A stretch of 64,000 nucleotides of DNA from Acinetobacter pullicarnis. Its GTDB lineage: Bacteria; Pseudomonadota; Gammaproteobacteria; Pseudomonadales; Moraxellaceae. The notes beneath the pieces were generated by a model that ran no database searches, had not been told where the DNA came from, and saw only the letters and a program-made list of their open reading frames with translations. Positions 37,908 to 46,567 of this stretch are shown piece after piece. Location of the stretch: contig NZ_VCMZ01000001.1 of the NCBI RefSeq assembly GCF_006352475.1, positions 2,666,001-2,730,000 on the forward strand. Reading direction: 5' to 3'. Made by a program: the position numbers and the translations under genes. Every line of letters starts with the position of its first letter. The first letter of the stretch is position 1.

Positions 37908-39110
37908 CTACACCAAAGGTAAATAGATTGCTTGAATAGATTGCCCTTGTTGTACTGTTGCTTGGGCGGGAACAATAATAAATGCATTGCTTAAAGCGCA
38001 GTTTGCCAGCATCGCACTGCCTTGATGAGCATGAATATCGGCATACAATTGACCATTTTCACTGCTGATTGTGCCGCGTAAAAATTGTTGGCGGCCTTGT
38101 TTGGCATGGAGTGTAAATCGAGCTTGTGCCTGTACCTGCTGAGGCAAGGCCTGATTGATGTTGATCCCTGCCAATTTATTTAATGCAGGTGCAACCAAAA
38201 TATGAAAAGTCACCCAACTGGCCACCGGATTGCCCGGCAATAAAAAGATTTTAGCTTGCTGAATTTTGCCCCAAGCAAATGGTTTTCCGGGTTTAATGGC
38301 AAGCTTCCAATGTTGCATTTCACCCAATTGTGCTAAGCAAACTTTGGTCAAGTCTTTATCGCCGACAGAAGCGCCACCGGAAATGATCACCACATCACTT
38401 TCACTTGCCGCTACTTTGAGTTTTTCAGTAATAAATTCAACTTGATCTAATAAAATCCCGCCATCAATCACCGTATAATATTTTTGCTCTAGGCAGCTTA
38501 AAAGCATATACAAATTACTGTCATAGATTTGGTTTTCAGTTAATACTGCACCAATCGGTTGTAATTCATTTCCACTGGAAAAAACCGTAATTTTAATTTT
38601 TTTATAACAGCTTAAATGGGTCATCCCTTGGCTTGCAGCAACGCCAACCACAGCGGCATTGATGGCTTGATCGGCCTTATACAAAACATGGCCTTGGGCA
38701 TATTCTTCTGCTTGAAAACGGATATGTTGTCTGGCTTTCACTGGCCCTGCATGGCAAATCTGATTGGCTTCAAGCTGGATGTCTTCTTGTGCGATCACCG
38801 CTTCGGTGCCCTGTGGAACGGCTGCACCCGTTAGAATTCTGACCGCCTGCCCGGGCTGTAATCGAATATGCTGAGTCGCCTCGCCTGCTGCGACATAATC
38901 GGTTAATTGCCATGTTTGTCGTGCTAAGCCACAGATGGCATAGCCATCCATGGCACTATTATCAAAGCGCGGTGCATCTGCTTGTGCAATAAGATCCTGC
39001 GATAAGATTCGGCCATGTGCTTGCTGCAAGGCCACATTTTCAGTTGTATTGATGGCAGTAATACCATCCATTAAATTTTTTAAAGCAAGCGCATACGACA
39101 TTAAACTCAT
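37908..39110 (-). CDS. moeA: Molybdopterin molybdenumtransferase
   Basis: Inserts molybdate into adenylylated molybdopterin to give Moco. The family blocks are present: FDNSAMDGYAIC, GQAVRILTGAAVPQGTEAVIAQED, FSSGNEL, IYDSNLYML, DVVIISGGASVGDKD, and KPGKPFAWGKI followed by LLPGNPVASWVTFHI. At 400 residues it fits MoeA (about 410). The start overlaps the mobA stop (ATGA), and mog follows after 9 bp. Its product completes the pathway started by MoaA and MoaC. Confidence 0.95.
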   Translation of the reverse strand: MSLMSYALALKNLMDGITAINTTENVALQQAHGRILSQDLIAQADAPRFDNSAMDGYAICGLARQTWQLTDYVAAGEATQHIRLQPGQAVRILTGAAVPQGTEAVIAQEDIQLEANQICHAGPVKARQHIRFQAEEYAQGHVLYKADQAINAAVVGVAASQGMTHLSCYKKIKITVFSSGNELQPIGAVLTENQIYDSNLYMLLSCLEQKYYTVIDGGILLDQVEFITEKLKVAASESDVVIISGGASVGDKDLTKVCLAQLGEMQHWKLAIKPGKPFAWGKIQQAKIFLLPGNPVASWVTFHILVAPALNKLAGININQALPQQVQAQARFTLHAKQGRQQFLRGTISSENGQLYADIHAHQGSAMLANCALSNAFIIVPAQATVQQGQSIQAIYLPLV

Positions 39111-39724
39111 TTTGGCCTCGCTGGAGATGGCGTGTAGTGTTGGAGTGATGCCGCATCATTAATATTTGCAAATAATGTCTCATCAGAAAAATATACCGCT
39201 TTGGCTTCAACCTGAGCGAGCCACATCCGAATACTGTGTTTTTGATTCTGTTTTAAAAAATCCTGCAACTGCGCCAAAGCAGAGCGTCTAAACTGAAAAA
39301 TGACCGGATGCTGCTGCGATGCAGTAGCGGCATAAACAGCCGCATCTTGGCAATCGATCAATTGTTGATATAGTTTTTCAAGCACACTTCGATTTAAAAA
39401 GGGAGAATCACAAGGAACAACCTGAATAAAATCGATGGTGTCTGGAAATTTAACAACACTACTGCATACCCCAGCCAGTGGACCACACCCAATCCATGGA
39501 TCAATATCGGTAAAGACATCAACCCCGAATTTTTGATAGCAAGCTAAATCTTGATTGGCGCTAATCGCTACATATTGGCAGTTGTGCTGCAGCAATTGCA
39601 GTGCCGGATCAATCAACTTTTGTTCACCGAATTGCAGCAAGCCTTTATTTTGATAGCCCATGCGCCGACCTTCGCCACCAGCCAAGATTAATCCACCGAA
39701 ACGATTCACCTTGCTGCACACCAT
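39107..39724 (-). CDS. mobA: Molybdenum cofactor guanylyltransferase
   Basis: Transfers GMP to Moco to make the bis-MGD form needed by DMSO-reductase-family enzymes such as NarG. The nucleotide-binding signature GLILAGGEGRRMGYQNKGLLQFG is near the N-terminus, with the metal-binding VVPCDSPFLN later. Length (205) fits MobA. The start overlaps the moaE end by 19 bp and the stop overlaps moeA by 4 bp. Its presence agrees with the narG gene in the same block. Confidence 0.94.
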   Translation of the reverse strand: MVCSKVNRFGGLILAGGEGRRMGYQNKGLLQFGEQKLIDPALQLLQHNCQYVAISANQDLACYQKFGVDVFTDIDPWIGCGPLAGVCSSVVKFPDTIDFIQVVPCDSPFLNRSVLEKLYQQLIDCQDAAVYAATASQQHPVIFQFRRSALAQLQDFLKQNQKHSIRMWLAQVEAKAVYFSDETLFANINDAASLQHYTPSPARPK

Positions 39725-40173
39725 GTTTGGAATTTTGCTTGATCGCTTACTTTGGCTTCAACCCATTTTTCTTCAAGATTTTCAAAGCATTCCTTTTTCC
39801 AAAACGGTGCAGAAACCTTTAGATAATCCATAATAAATTCATTGGCAGCATAGGCATCCACCCGGCTTTTTGCTTGGGTCATCACCCAGACAATGGCTTC
39901 ACCGACATTCACTTTTTCCACGCGATGTACCACAATCACATTGCTAACCGACCACTGCTGCAACGCAATATCAATAATTTTAGTAATTTGCTTTTCAGTC
40001 ACGACAGGATAGTGATCAATGAATAAATGTGAAATAGGATCACAATAATCATCACGACGGACATACCCCGTAAAGCTGAGTTGTGCACCAAAATCATCAG
40101 TGAATCCATCTGCTTCAAGCATACATGCTGCAATATCGATTGCTTCAGATTGAATTTTGACAATGACCGTCAT
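39706..40173 (-). CDS. moaE: Molybdopterin synthase catalytic subunit
   Basis: The large subunit of MPT synthase, which transfers sulfur from MoaD thiocarboxylate to cPMP. Visible blocks are FTGYVRRDD (GxxR-like substrate residues), LFIDHYPVVTEKQI, VVHRVEKVNVGEAIVWV and the catalytic lysine segment APFWKKE. Starting at the ATG at 40173 it is 155 residues, a typical size. A longer frame to 40245 overlaps moaD and is not used. The gap to moaD is 2 bp, ensuring stoichiometric expression. Confidence 0.94.
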   Translation of the reverse strand: MTVIVKIQSEAIDIAACMLEADGFTDDFGAQLSFTGYVRRDDYCDPISHLFIDHYPVVTEKQITKIIDIALQQWSVSNVIVVHRVEKVNVGEAIVWVMTQAKSRVDAYAANEFIMDYLKVSAPFWKKECFENLEEKWVEAKVSDQAKFQTWCAAR

Positions 40174-40175
40174 GC

Positions 40176-40427
40176 TTAGCCTCCTGTAACAGGCGGTAAA
40201 ATAGCCACTTCTGCACCATCTGGAATCATGGTGACTTGATGACAAATTTCATTTTGAACAACAATTTTATAAATTTTATTTTCAGCTAATGCGTTATTCC
40301 AACGATCATTGCGACTTCTTAATAAGCGCACCAGTGTTACCGTATCGCCACCTTCTGACCATGGCAGCGTTTCAATCCGAGTTCCCAATTCTGCCGCCAT
40401 TGCGCCAAAATATTTGACATAAATCAT
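40176..40427 (-). CDS. moaD: Molybdopterin synthase sulfur carrier subunit
   Basis: An 83-residue ubiquitin-like protein ending in the functional Gly-Gly (PPVTGG) that is adenylylated by MoeB and thiocarboxylated. Start MIYVKYFGAMAAELG at 40427 matches the family; an in-frame ATG at 40445 adds six residues. It leads the leftward run moaD-moaE-mobA-moeA-mog-modABC. It is divergent from moaC across about 130 bp that must hold both promoters. Confidence 0.93.
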   Translation of the reverse strand: MIYVKYFGAMAAELGTRIETLPWSEGGDTVTLVRLLRSRNDRWNNALAENKIYKIVVQNEICHQVTMIPDGAEVAILPPVTGG

Positions 40428-40557
40428 TGTGCCATACTCTAACAAATTAGCTGAATTATCATCTTAGTAAATTCTATAATCGCATGGCAATAGTTACTCC
40501 GACCTATATTAAGCTTAGTCTTTGGTGTAGTAAAATTTAGAAAAATGAGGAGCTAAA

Positions 40558-41031
40558 ATGAAAAATCTCACACATTTTGACGCAGATGGTCAAGCACACA
40601 TGGTCAATGTTGGAGACAAACATCCAAGTCAACGGATTGCCATCGCCCAAGGTAAAATTTTCCTTTCATCTCAAGCATTTGAATGTATAAAAATGGGTAC
40701 AGCCCACAAGGGAGATGTACTAGGGATCGCTCGAATTGCAGCGATTCAAGCCAGCAAACAGACCGCCAACCTGATTCCTTTATGCCATCCATTGGCACTG
40801 ACACATGTTGCGGTGGCTTTTGAACTGCTTGAACAACAATATGCGGTACTGATTCGGGTCACCACCGAGACCACAGGTCCAACTGGTGTGGAAATGGAAG
40901 CACTTTGTGCCGTAAATGTCGGGCTCATGACGATTTACGATATGCTTAAAGCCGTCGATAAAATGATGACCATCTCCGATATTCAACTCATTCATAAACA
41001 AGGGGGACGCAGCGGTGAGTGGAATCGTTAA
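40558..41031 (+). CDS. moaC: Cyclic pyranopterin monophosphate synthase
   Basis: Converts the MoaA product 3',8-cH2GTP into cPMP. Family signatures are present: [56 protein letters not shown], and the catalytic pair in [10 protein letters not shown]. It ends in GGRSGEW. Length is 157 residues (E. coli 161). GAGGAG precedes the ATG. It is divergent from moaD and followed by narXL 84 bp later on the same strand. Confidence 0.95.
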   Translation: MKNLTHFDADGQAHMVNVGDKHPSQRIAIAQGKIFLSSQAFECIKMGTAHKGDVLGIARIAAIQASKQTANLIPLCHPLALTHVAVAFELLEQQYAVLIRVTTETTGPTGVEMEALCAVNVGLMTIYDMLKAVDKMMTISDIQLIHKQGGRSGEWNR

Positions 41032-41115
41032 GCGCTGAACAACCATGATGAAAGTGGTCTATTGTGAAAATCGCAACTCAACGCATAACAGCAAAAATAT
41101 TGAAAAAGAAAGCTT

Positions 41116-42978
41116 ATGACTTTATTAAATAATCTCCCACGCAAACTTATTTTTGCGATTGTTATTTGGCTTATCGGTGCTGTATTTTTCGTCGGCCTCA
41201 CCCTAAATATCAGTTGGCGGCTAGAAGATCGTGGTGTTGCAATTAATACAGCTGGTAGTTTGCGCAAACAAACCTATTATATCCTGCTGCTCTTACAAAC
41301 CGATCAAACTGAAAAATTGACAGCAGAGCTCAATCATTTTGAAAATAAACTCCAAGGCTTAAGCAACTTAAAAACCGCAACCCTCTACTGGCAACACAAT
41401 AATCATAATGTATTGGCATTAAATCAAGTGAATCAGAGCTTCGTACAATTTAAAAAAAATATTGATGCTGCCGAGAAAAATAATACTTTCGATGCGCAAC
41501 TTTTAGCATCGACCGATTTATTTGTGAAAGAATTGGATGCGCTGGTCAAAAGCATTGAACTAGAAAACACCTTTAATATTCATATCATGCGTATCGCGCA
41601 AATCATGCTCATGTTGATGGCATTACTTTCAGCAATACTCTCTTTACTGCTGTTAAATAAATTAGTTATTAAACCACTTTCGACCATTAATCTTGGATTA
41701 CAAAAAATTACTGAAGGAGATTTAACCACTCGATTAAATATAGACACCAATGATGAGTTTCATTTGGTCTCTGAAGGCTTTAATCAAATGGCATTACATT
41801 TAGAAAATTTATATCAAAACTTAGAAGAATTAGTCAAAAAGAAAACCATCGATTTAGAAACCAATAATCAGGAGCTTTCGACTTTATATGAAATCACTTC
41901 TTTTTTGCATAAAGAGCCAATTAACCCTGACACTGTACATACATTTTTAGAAACGATCTTACAGTTAAGCAAAGCCAGTGGTGCAAGTATTCGATTACTG
42001 AATCAGCAAGGTCAACAGATGGATATTTCAGCAAATATTAATTTACCAGATGCGCTTTTGCAAAATAAAAGCTGTTTGGACGTGAATGGATGCTTCTGCG
42101 GACAGAGTATACATAAATCGAATGCTGTATTTTTTCCACTCGAAAAAATATCCCCAGATTTACATTGTCATAAATATAATATTGATCACTTATCGGTCTA
42201 TAAGATTCAACTGCGTGAGCAAACGTTGGGATTATTAACCCTCTATTTTGAAGATAAAAACACCATCAACACAGAGCTACGCCTGATCCATTTATTATGT
42301 ACCCAACTTGCAATTGCACTCAAAAACAACCGACTCATTTTAAAAGATAAGCAATATGCGGTTTTAGAAGAGCGAAATATTATGGCGCAAGGTCTGCATG
42401 ACAGCATTGCCCAATCACTTTCATTTCTAAATTTACAATTGCAAATGCTGGAGCAATCCATCCATAAGGATCTAAAAGAAAATATTCATCAGCATTTGGA
42501 TTTTCTAAAACAAGGCGTACAGCAGTGCTACGATGATGTCCGAGAATTACTCAATAATTTTCGATTTAAACTAAATTTAGAGTCCTTTCAGGACCTTTTA
42601 CAATCGGTGATTGATCGTTTTAAGGCGCAAACCAATACACAAGTCAACCTTAACTTTATTTCAACAGGTACGGATTTAAGCCCACAACAGCAATTACAGC
42701 TTATTTTTATTGCCCAAGAAGCACTCTCTAATATTCGAAAGCATGCAAATGCAACTGTCGTCGATATTGATTTTAAGAATATTCAGGATATTACCTTATC
42801 TGTTCAAGATAATGGGATTGGCTTTGACCCAGTGCAAACTGGAGAAAAAAGTGGGCATCATATTGGTTTATCCATCATGCAGGAACGTATTACTCAAGTG
42901 AATGGGATGCTTTTGATTAGCTCTTCATTACAGCAAGGTACAACCATTTCGGCGACCATCAAACAGCAACAACGCTAA
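41116..42978 (+). CDS. narX: Nitrate/nitrite sensor histidine kinase
   Basis: A 620-residue inner-membrane sensor of the NarX/NarQ family. The first membrane segment (residues about 11-31) is followed by the periplasmic P-box RGVAINTAGSLRKQTY (39-54) that binds nitrate, and then by a second membrane segment (about 156-176) and a HAMP domain. The central cysteine-containing module has cysteines in CLDVNGCFCG and DLHCHKYN. The HisKA_3 transmitter has phospho-acceptor His428 in AQGLHDSIAQSL, and the ATPase domain has the N box in QEALSNIRKHANAT and DNGIGF. It is followed by narL after 9 bp. Confidence 0.94.
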   Translation: MTLLNNLPRKLIFAIVIWLIGAVFFVGLTLNISWRLEDRGVAINTAGSLRKQTYYILLLLQTDQTEKLTAELNHFENKLQGLSNLKTATLYWQHNNHNVLALNQVNQSFVQFKKNIDAAEKNNTFDAQLLASTDLFVKELDALVKSIELENTFNIHIMRIAQIMLMLMALLSAILSLLLLNKLVIKPLSTINLGLQKITEGDLTTRLNIDTNDEFHLVSEGFNQMALHLENLYQNLEELVKKKTIDLETNNQELSTLYEITSFLHKEPINPDTVHTFLETILQLSKASGASIRLLNQQGQQMDISANINLPDALLQNKSCLDVNGCFCGQSIHKSNAVFFPLEKISPDLHCHKYNIDHLSVYKIQLREQTLGLLTLYFEDKNTINTELRLIHLLCTQLAIALKNNRLILKDKQYAVLEERNIMAQGLHDSIAQSLSFLNLQLQMLEQSIHKDLKENIHQHLDFLKQGVQQCYDDVRELLNNFRFKLNLESFQDLLQSVIDRFKAQTNTQVNLNFISTGTDLSPQQQLQLIFIAQEALSNIRKHANATVVDIDFKNIQDITLSVQDNGIGFDPVQTGEKSGHHIGLSIMQERITQVNGMLLISSSLQQGTTISATIKQQQR

Positions 42979-42987
42979 AGGAATATT

Positions 42988-43638
42988 ATGTCCACGATCA
43001 ATATTTTATTAATTGATGATCACACTTTATTTAGAACAGGACTGCGCTTTTTACTCAGTCAAATCGAAAATTTTAATGTGATTGGCGAAGCGACAGATGG
43101 CTTAATGGGCATTAAATTGGCCGAACAACTTCGCCCAGATGTGGTGCTGCTCGATCTTGATATGCCAACCATGAGTGGCCGTGAGGCCTTGCCACAGCTC
43201 TTAATCAGCCAGCCCAATCTTGCCATTTTAATTTTAACGGTGTCCGAAAGCTCCGATGACTTGATGGAATGTATGCGTCTCGGTGCCCGTGGCTTTTTAT
43301 TAAAAAATATTGATGCTGACTTTCTGGTCTCTAGCATTTACAAAGCCATTGATGGCGATAGCGTCCTCTCACCAGAAATGACCAGTAAACTGATTTCACA
43401 GTTACGCAGTCCCACGCAACCCGCTGACGACCTTGGCCTGTCAACCCTGACCCAACGTGAAAAAGAGACCTTACAGTTCCTCGCAAAAGGCGCAAGCAAT
43501 AAAGGCATCGCCCGGGCGATGAATATTGCTGAATCAACCGTCAAAGTCCATGTACAAAATATTTTAAGAAAACTCGAATTACACAGCCGTGTTCAAGCGG
43601 CGATTTTTGCAGTTGAACATGAGATAGACAAAGATTAG
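42988..43638 (+). CDS. narL: Nitrate/nitrite response regulator
   Basis: A 216-residue receiver plus LuxR-type helix-turn-helix regulator. Acidic pocket D10/D11 (LLIDDHTLF), phospho-acceptor D56 (VVLLDLDMP), the Thr in LILTVSES and Lys in GFLLKN are in place. The output domain has LTQREKETLQFLAKGASNKGIARAMNIAESTVKVHVQNILRKL split across its helices. It is paired with narX directly upstream (9-bp gap). By family knowledge it binds TACYYMT-type heptamers; the nearest likely targets are narK and narG downstream. Confidence 0.95.
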   Translation: MSTINILLIDDHTLFRTGLRFLLSQIENFNVIGEATDGLMGIKLAEQLRPDVVLLDLDMPTMSGREALPQLLISQPNLAILILTVSESSDDLMECMRLGARGFLLKNIDADFLVSSIYKAIDGDSVLSPEMTSKLISQLRSPTQPADDLGLSTLTQREKETLQFLAKGASNKGIARAMNIAESTVKVHVQNILRKLELHSRVQAAIFAVEHEIDKD

Positions 43639-43662
43639 GGTCTGCTGCGCCCCTCACATGTT

Positions 43663-43732
43663 CATTTAAGTTTTACCTCGTAACTTAAGTTTTTACCAGA
43701 TGACTTAAGTTTTATCAGATGATTCAAGTTTA
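43663..43732 (+). repeat. Phased direct repeats upstream of narK (CTTAAGTTT array)
   Basis: Four imperfect copies of a 19-20-bp unit centred on (C/T)TTAAGTTTT-ACCAGATGA begin at about 43665, 43684, 43704 and 43723, the last one degenerate (TTCAAGTTT). The two middle copies contain the 8-bp palindrome ACTTAAGT. The period equals about two helical turns, so bound proteins would lie on one face of the DNA. No gene or known binding consensus explains it. Confidence 0.6.
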
Positions 43733-43875
43733 AGCACGGCTTTCAATCTCATCTCGATATCCAACGCTAAGAATATGATTGATTAGCATATTCCCCCAAG
43801 TACTCAGTCAAAGTAAGTAGTCCCTCCTTAGCCAAACACCTTATGCATGTTGCTCCTATGCCTAATTTTTTTTCA

Positions 43876-43922
43876 GGCCACATCCCCGTAGGCTGATGAG
43901 ATGTGGTCTGACAAATCGTCAG
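43876..43922 (+). promoter_or_regulatory. Tandem hairpins in the narK leader
   Basis: Two consecutive stems lie just before the first narK. GGCCACATC (43876-43884) pairs with GATGTGGTC (43900-43908) with one G-U pair and a 15-nt loop. CTGAC (43908-43912) pairs with GTCAG (43918-43922) around AAATC. The Shine-Dalgarno GGAG starts two bases later (43924). There is no T run, so the stems look like translational or stability elements rather than a terminator. Confidence 0.45.
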
Positions 43923-43932
43923 TGGAGCAAAA

Positions 43933-45174
43933 ATGAAATCTCAACGCTTTAAAGCGAACAGTATCTTGGCCTCCAGTACTTTATCTTTCACCGTCTGCTT
44001 TATGATCTGGATGGTGTTTGCCGTATTGGGAATCCCCATTAAAGCGCAGCTTGGTTTAAGCCAAACTCAATTTGGGGTTTTAACGGCAATGCCAGTACTC
44101 TCTGGCTCATTAATTCGTGTGCCACTGGGTATTTTGACCGACCGTTATGGTGGTCGTATTGTATTTTTTATCCTGATGATTGCCTGTATACCTGCGGTTT
44201 TCCTGTTGCAGTACGCGACACAGTACTGGCATTTTTTAGCGCTAGGCTTATGGATGGGCTTGATTGGTGGATCTTTTTCTGTCGGCACGCCCTATGTTGC
44301 CAAATGGTTTGACCAGCACCGTCAAGGACTGGCCATGGGTATTTTTGGTGCCGGAAATGCGGGCACCGCCGTCAATAAGTTTATTGCACCTACCCTCATC
44401 GTGGCCTTTGGTTGGACATTCGTCCCAACGGTCTATTCAGCGGTTTTACTGGTGACTGCGCTGATCTTTTGGTTCACCACCTATGCTGATCCCAAACATT
44501 TGACTGCGAAAAAGGTCAAGCTTTCCGATCAACTTCGCTTGATCAAGCAACCTGCGGTACTGCGCTATTGCCAATACTATTCAATTGTTTTTGGCGGTTA
44601 TGTCGGACTGTCCTTATGGATGGTGAGTTATTACGTACAAGAATATCACTTCAATTTAACCCAAGCCGCCTTCCTGGCTGCCTGCTTTTCTTTACCTGGT
44701 GGGATTTTACGTGCACTCGGTGGTTGGCTCTCAGACAAATATGGTGCCTATAAAGTCACTTGGGCCGTGATGTGGGTCTGTTGGGTGGCTTTTTTCATCT
44801 TGTCTTATCCGCAAACCCAGATGCAAATCCAAACCGTAGATGGCGTGATGCAGTTCAACATTGGGCTAAATGTCGTTATGTTCACCGCAGTGCTCTTTGT
44901 GGTCGGCATCGCAATGGCGATTGGTAAAGCCTCGGTTTTCAAATTTATTGCAGATGACTTTCCTGAAGACATGGGTACCGTCTCTGGCATCGTGGGTTTG
45001 GCGGGCGGTTTAGGCGGTTTTATGCTCCCAATTTTATTTGGCCTTTTGGTCGATTTTACCGGCATCCGTTCGAGCTCCTTCATGCTGTTGTACGGATGTG
45101 TCTGTATCAGTCTCATTTGGATGCATTTCTCATTTAAACCCCTTCAAAAGAAAGAACTCTTGAAACAAAACTAA
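43933..45174 (+). CDS. narK1: Nitrate transporter, NarK1 type
   Basis: A 413-residue MFS protein of the nitrate/nitrite porter family with about twelve membrane segments. Family residues include LSQTQFGVLTAMPVLSGSLIRVPLGILTDRYGGR and the first nitrate signature GIFGAGNAGTAVNKFIAP. A second glycine-rich signature is GIVGLAGGLGGFMLPILFG. The short form resembles type I porters, generally considered nitrate/proton symporters. It is followed after 10 bp by a second, longer porter, the NarK1-NarK2 arrangement of several nitrate respirers. GTGGAG lies five bases before the ATG. Confidence 0.92.
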   Translation: MKSQRFKANSILASSTLSFTVCFMIWMVFAVLGIPIKAQLGLSQTQFGVLTAMPVLSGSLIRVPLGILTDRYGGRIVFFILMIACIPAVFLLQYATQYWHFLALGLWMGLIGGSFSVGTPYVAKWFDQHRQGLAMGIFGAGNAGTAVNKFIAPTLIVAFGWTFVPTVYSAVLLVTALIFWFTTYADPKHLTAKKVKLSDQLRLIKQPAVLRYCQYYSIVFGGYVGLSLWMVSYYVQEYHFNLTQAAFLAACFSLPGGILRALGGWLSDKYGAYKVTWAVMWVCWVAFFILSYPQTQMQIQTVDGVMQFNIGLNVVMFTAVLFVVGIAMAIGKASVFKFIADDFPEDMGTVSGIVGLAGGLGGFMLPILFGLLVDFTGIRSSSFMLLYGCVCISLIWMHFSFKPLQKKELLKQN

Positions 45175-45184
45175 AGGTCTCGTT

Positions 45185-46567
45185 ATGAGTAAAAACTTAT
45201 CGGTTTGGCAGCCAGAAAATCAAGACTTCTGGAATAAAACGGGACGAACGATTGCACGACGTAATCTGTGGATTTCTGTTCCTGCCCTGTTACTCGCATT
45301 TGCGATTTGGCAAGTGTGGAGTGTCGCTGTGGTTCAGCTTCCAAGTATTGGTTTTAGCTATTCAAAAAACCAATTGTTTTGGCTCGCTGCCCTCCCTGCA
45401 CTTTCGGGCGCAACCCTGCGTATTTTCTATTCTTTTGTGGTGCCAATTTTTGGTGGTCGACGTTGGACCGCGATATCCACAGCCAGCTTATTGATTCCAG
45501 CGATTGGTTTGGGCTTTGCGGTACAAGATCCCAATACCAGTTATAGCGTGATGGTGATCTTGGCATTGTTATGTGGTTTTGGGGGAGCAAACTTTAGCTC
45601 GTCTATGTCGAATATCAGCTTCTTTTTTCCAAAGTCGGAGAAAGGTAAAGCCATGGGCATTAATGCAGGACTCGGCAATCTTGGGGTATCTGTGGTTCAG
45701 TTTGTCGTCCCGATTGTGATTACCTTCGCGCTGTTTGGTGCGATCGCTGGCGATGCACAAACCGTCACCCTTGCAGACGGCTCAACCCAACAGATCTGGC
45801 TACAAAATGCAGGTTTTGTCTGGGTGCCCTTCATTGTGTTATCTACAGTCTTGGCTTGGTTTGGCATGAATGATATCGATTCGGCCAAAGCATCCTTTAA
45901 AGACCAAATGGTGATTTTTAAACGCAAACACAATTGGATAATGTGCTGGCTGTATGTTGGTACTTTCGGATCATTTATTGGTTTCTCAGCAGGCTTTGCG
46001 CTCTTAACCAAACAAGAATTCCCTGACGTTAATCCGATCCAATATGCCTTTTTAGGGCCTTTGGTCGGTGCCTTAATGCGGGTGATTGGCGGTTGGCTCT
46101 CGGATAAATTTGCGGCCGCTAAAGTGACCCAAGTCAGCTTTGTGGTGATGATTATTGCGGTTTACGGCGTGATGCAGTTTTTACCCCAAAATGGTGTGGG
46201 GGGTTCTTTCTGGGGATTCTTTGCTTGCTTCATGTTGCTCTTTGCCTTCACGGGGATTGGCAACGGCTCTACTTTTGCCCAAGCACCACGAATTTTTGCG
46301 ATTACTCATCAGCGTCAAGCAAAAAAAACCGGTGGTAATTTAATTGCTGCTGAAACAGAAGCTGCCAAAGAATCCGCTGCTGTGGTTGGCTTCATGGGTG
46401 CACTGGGTGCCTATGGTGGTTTCTTTATTCCCAAAAGCTTTGGTAGCTCGATTGATATGACCGGCAGCCCACACATGGCGTTGATCATATTTATTGTTTT
46501 CTATGCAAGCTGCATCATCATCAACTGGTGGTATTACGCACGTAAAAATGCGGAAGTGAAATGTTGA
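45185..46567 (+). CDS. narK2: Nitrate/nitrite antiporter, NarK2 type
   Basis: A 460-residue MFS porter close in length and sequence to E. coli NarK (463). Visible blocks are SFFFPKSEKGKAMGINAGLGNLGVSVVQFVVP, an inserted segment DAQTVTLADGSTQQIWLQN, WFGMNDIDSAKASF, LYVGTFGSFIGFSAGFALL and GGFFIPKSFGSSIDMTGSP. Type II members exchange nitrate for nitrite, so this is the likely nitrite exporter during respiration. It is co-directional with narK1 (10-bp gap) and lies 400 bp before narG. Confidence 0.93.
   Translation: MSKNLSVWQPENQDFWNKTGRTIARRNLWISVPALLLAFAIWQVWSVAVVQLPSIGFSYSKNQLFWLAALPALSGATLRIFYSFVVPIFGGRRWTAISTASLLIPAIGLGFAVQDPNTSYSVMVILALLCGFGGANFSSSMSNISFFFPKSEKGKAMGINAGLGNLGVSVVQFVVPIVITFALFGAIAGDAQTVTLADGSTQQIWLQNAGFVWVPFIVLSTVLAWFGMNDIDSAKASFKDQMVIFKRKHNWIMCWLYVGTFGSFIGFSAGFALLTKQEFPDVNPIQYAFLGPLVGALMRVIGGWLSDKFAAAKVTQVSFVVMIIAVYGVMQFLPQNGVGGSFWGFFACFMLLFAFTGIGNGSTFAQAPRIFAITHQRQAKKTGGNLIAAETEAAKESAAVVGFMGALGAYGGFFIPKSFGSSIDMTGSPHMALIIFIVFYASCIIINWWYYARKNAEVKC

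Noticed and set aside
43779..43792. FNR/ANR box (TTGAT-N4-...) before narK
   Set aside because: Only the left half-site matches; the right half agrees at two of five bases.
43891..43932. CTGATGAG in the narK leader, resembling a hammerhead ribozyme core
   Set aside because: The required GAAA after stem II and a plausible cleavage site with stems I and III could not be placed around it.
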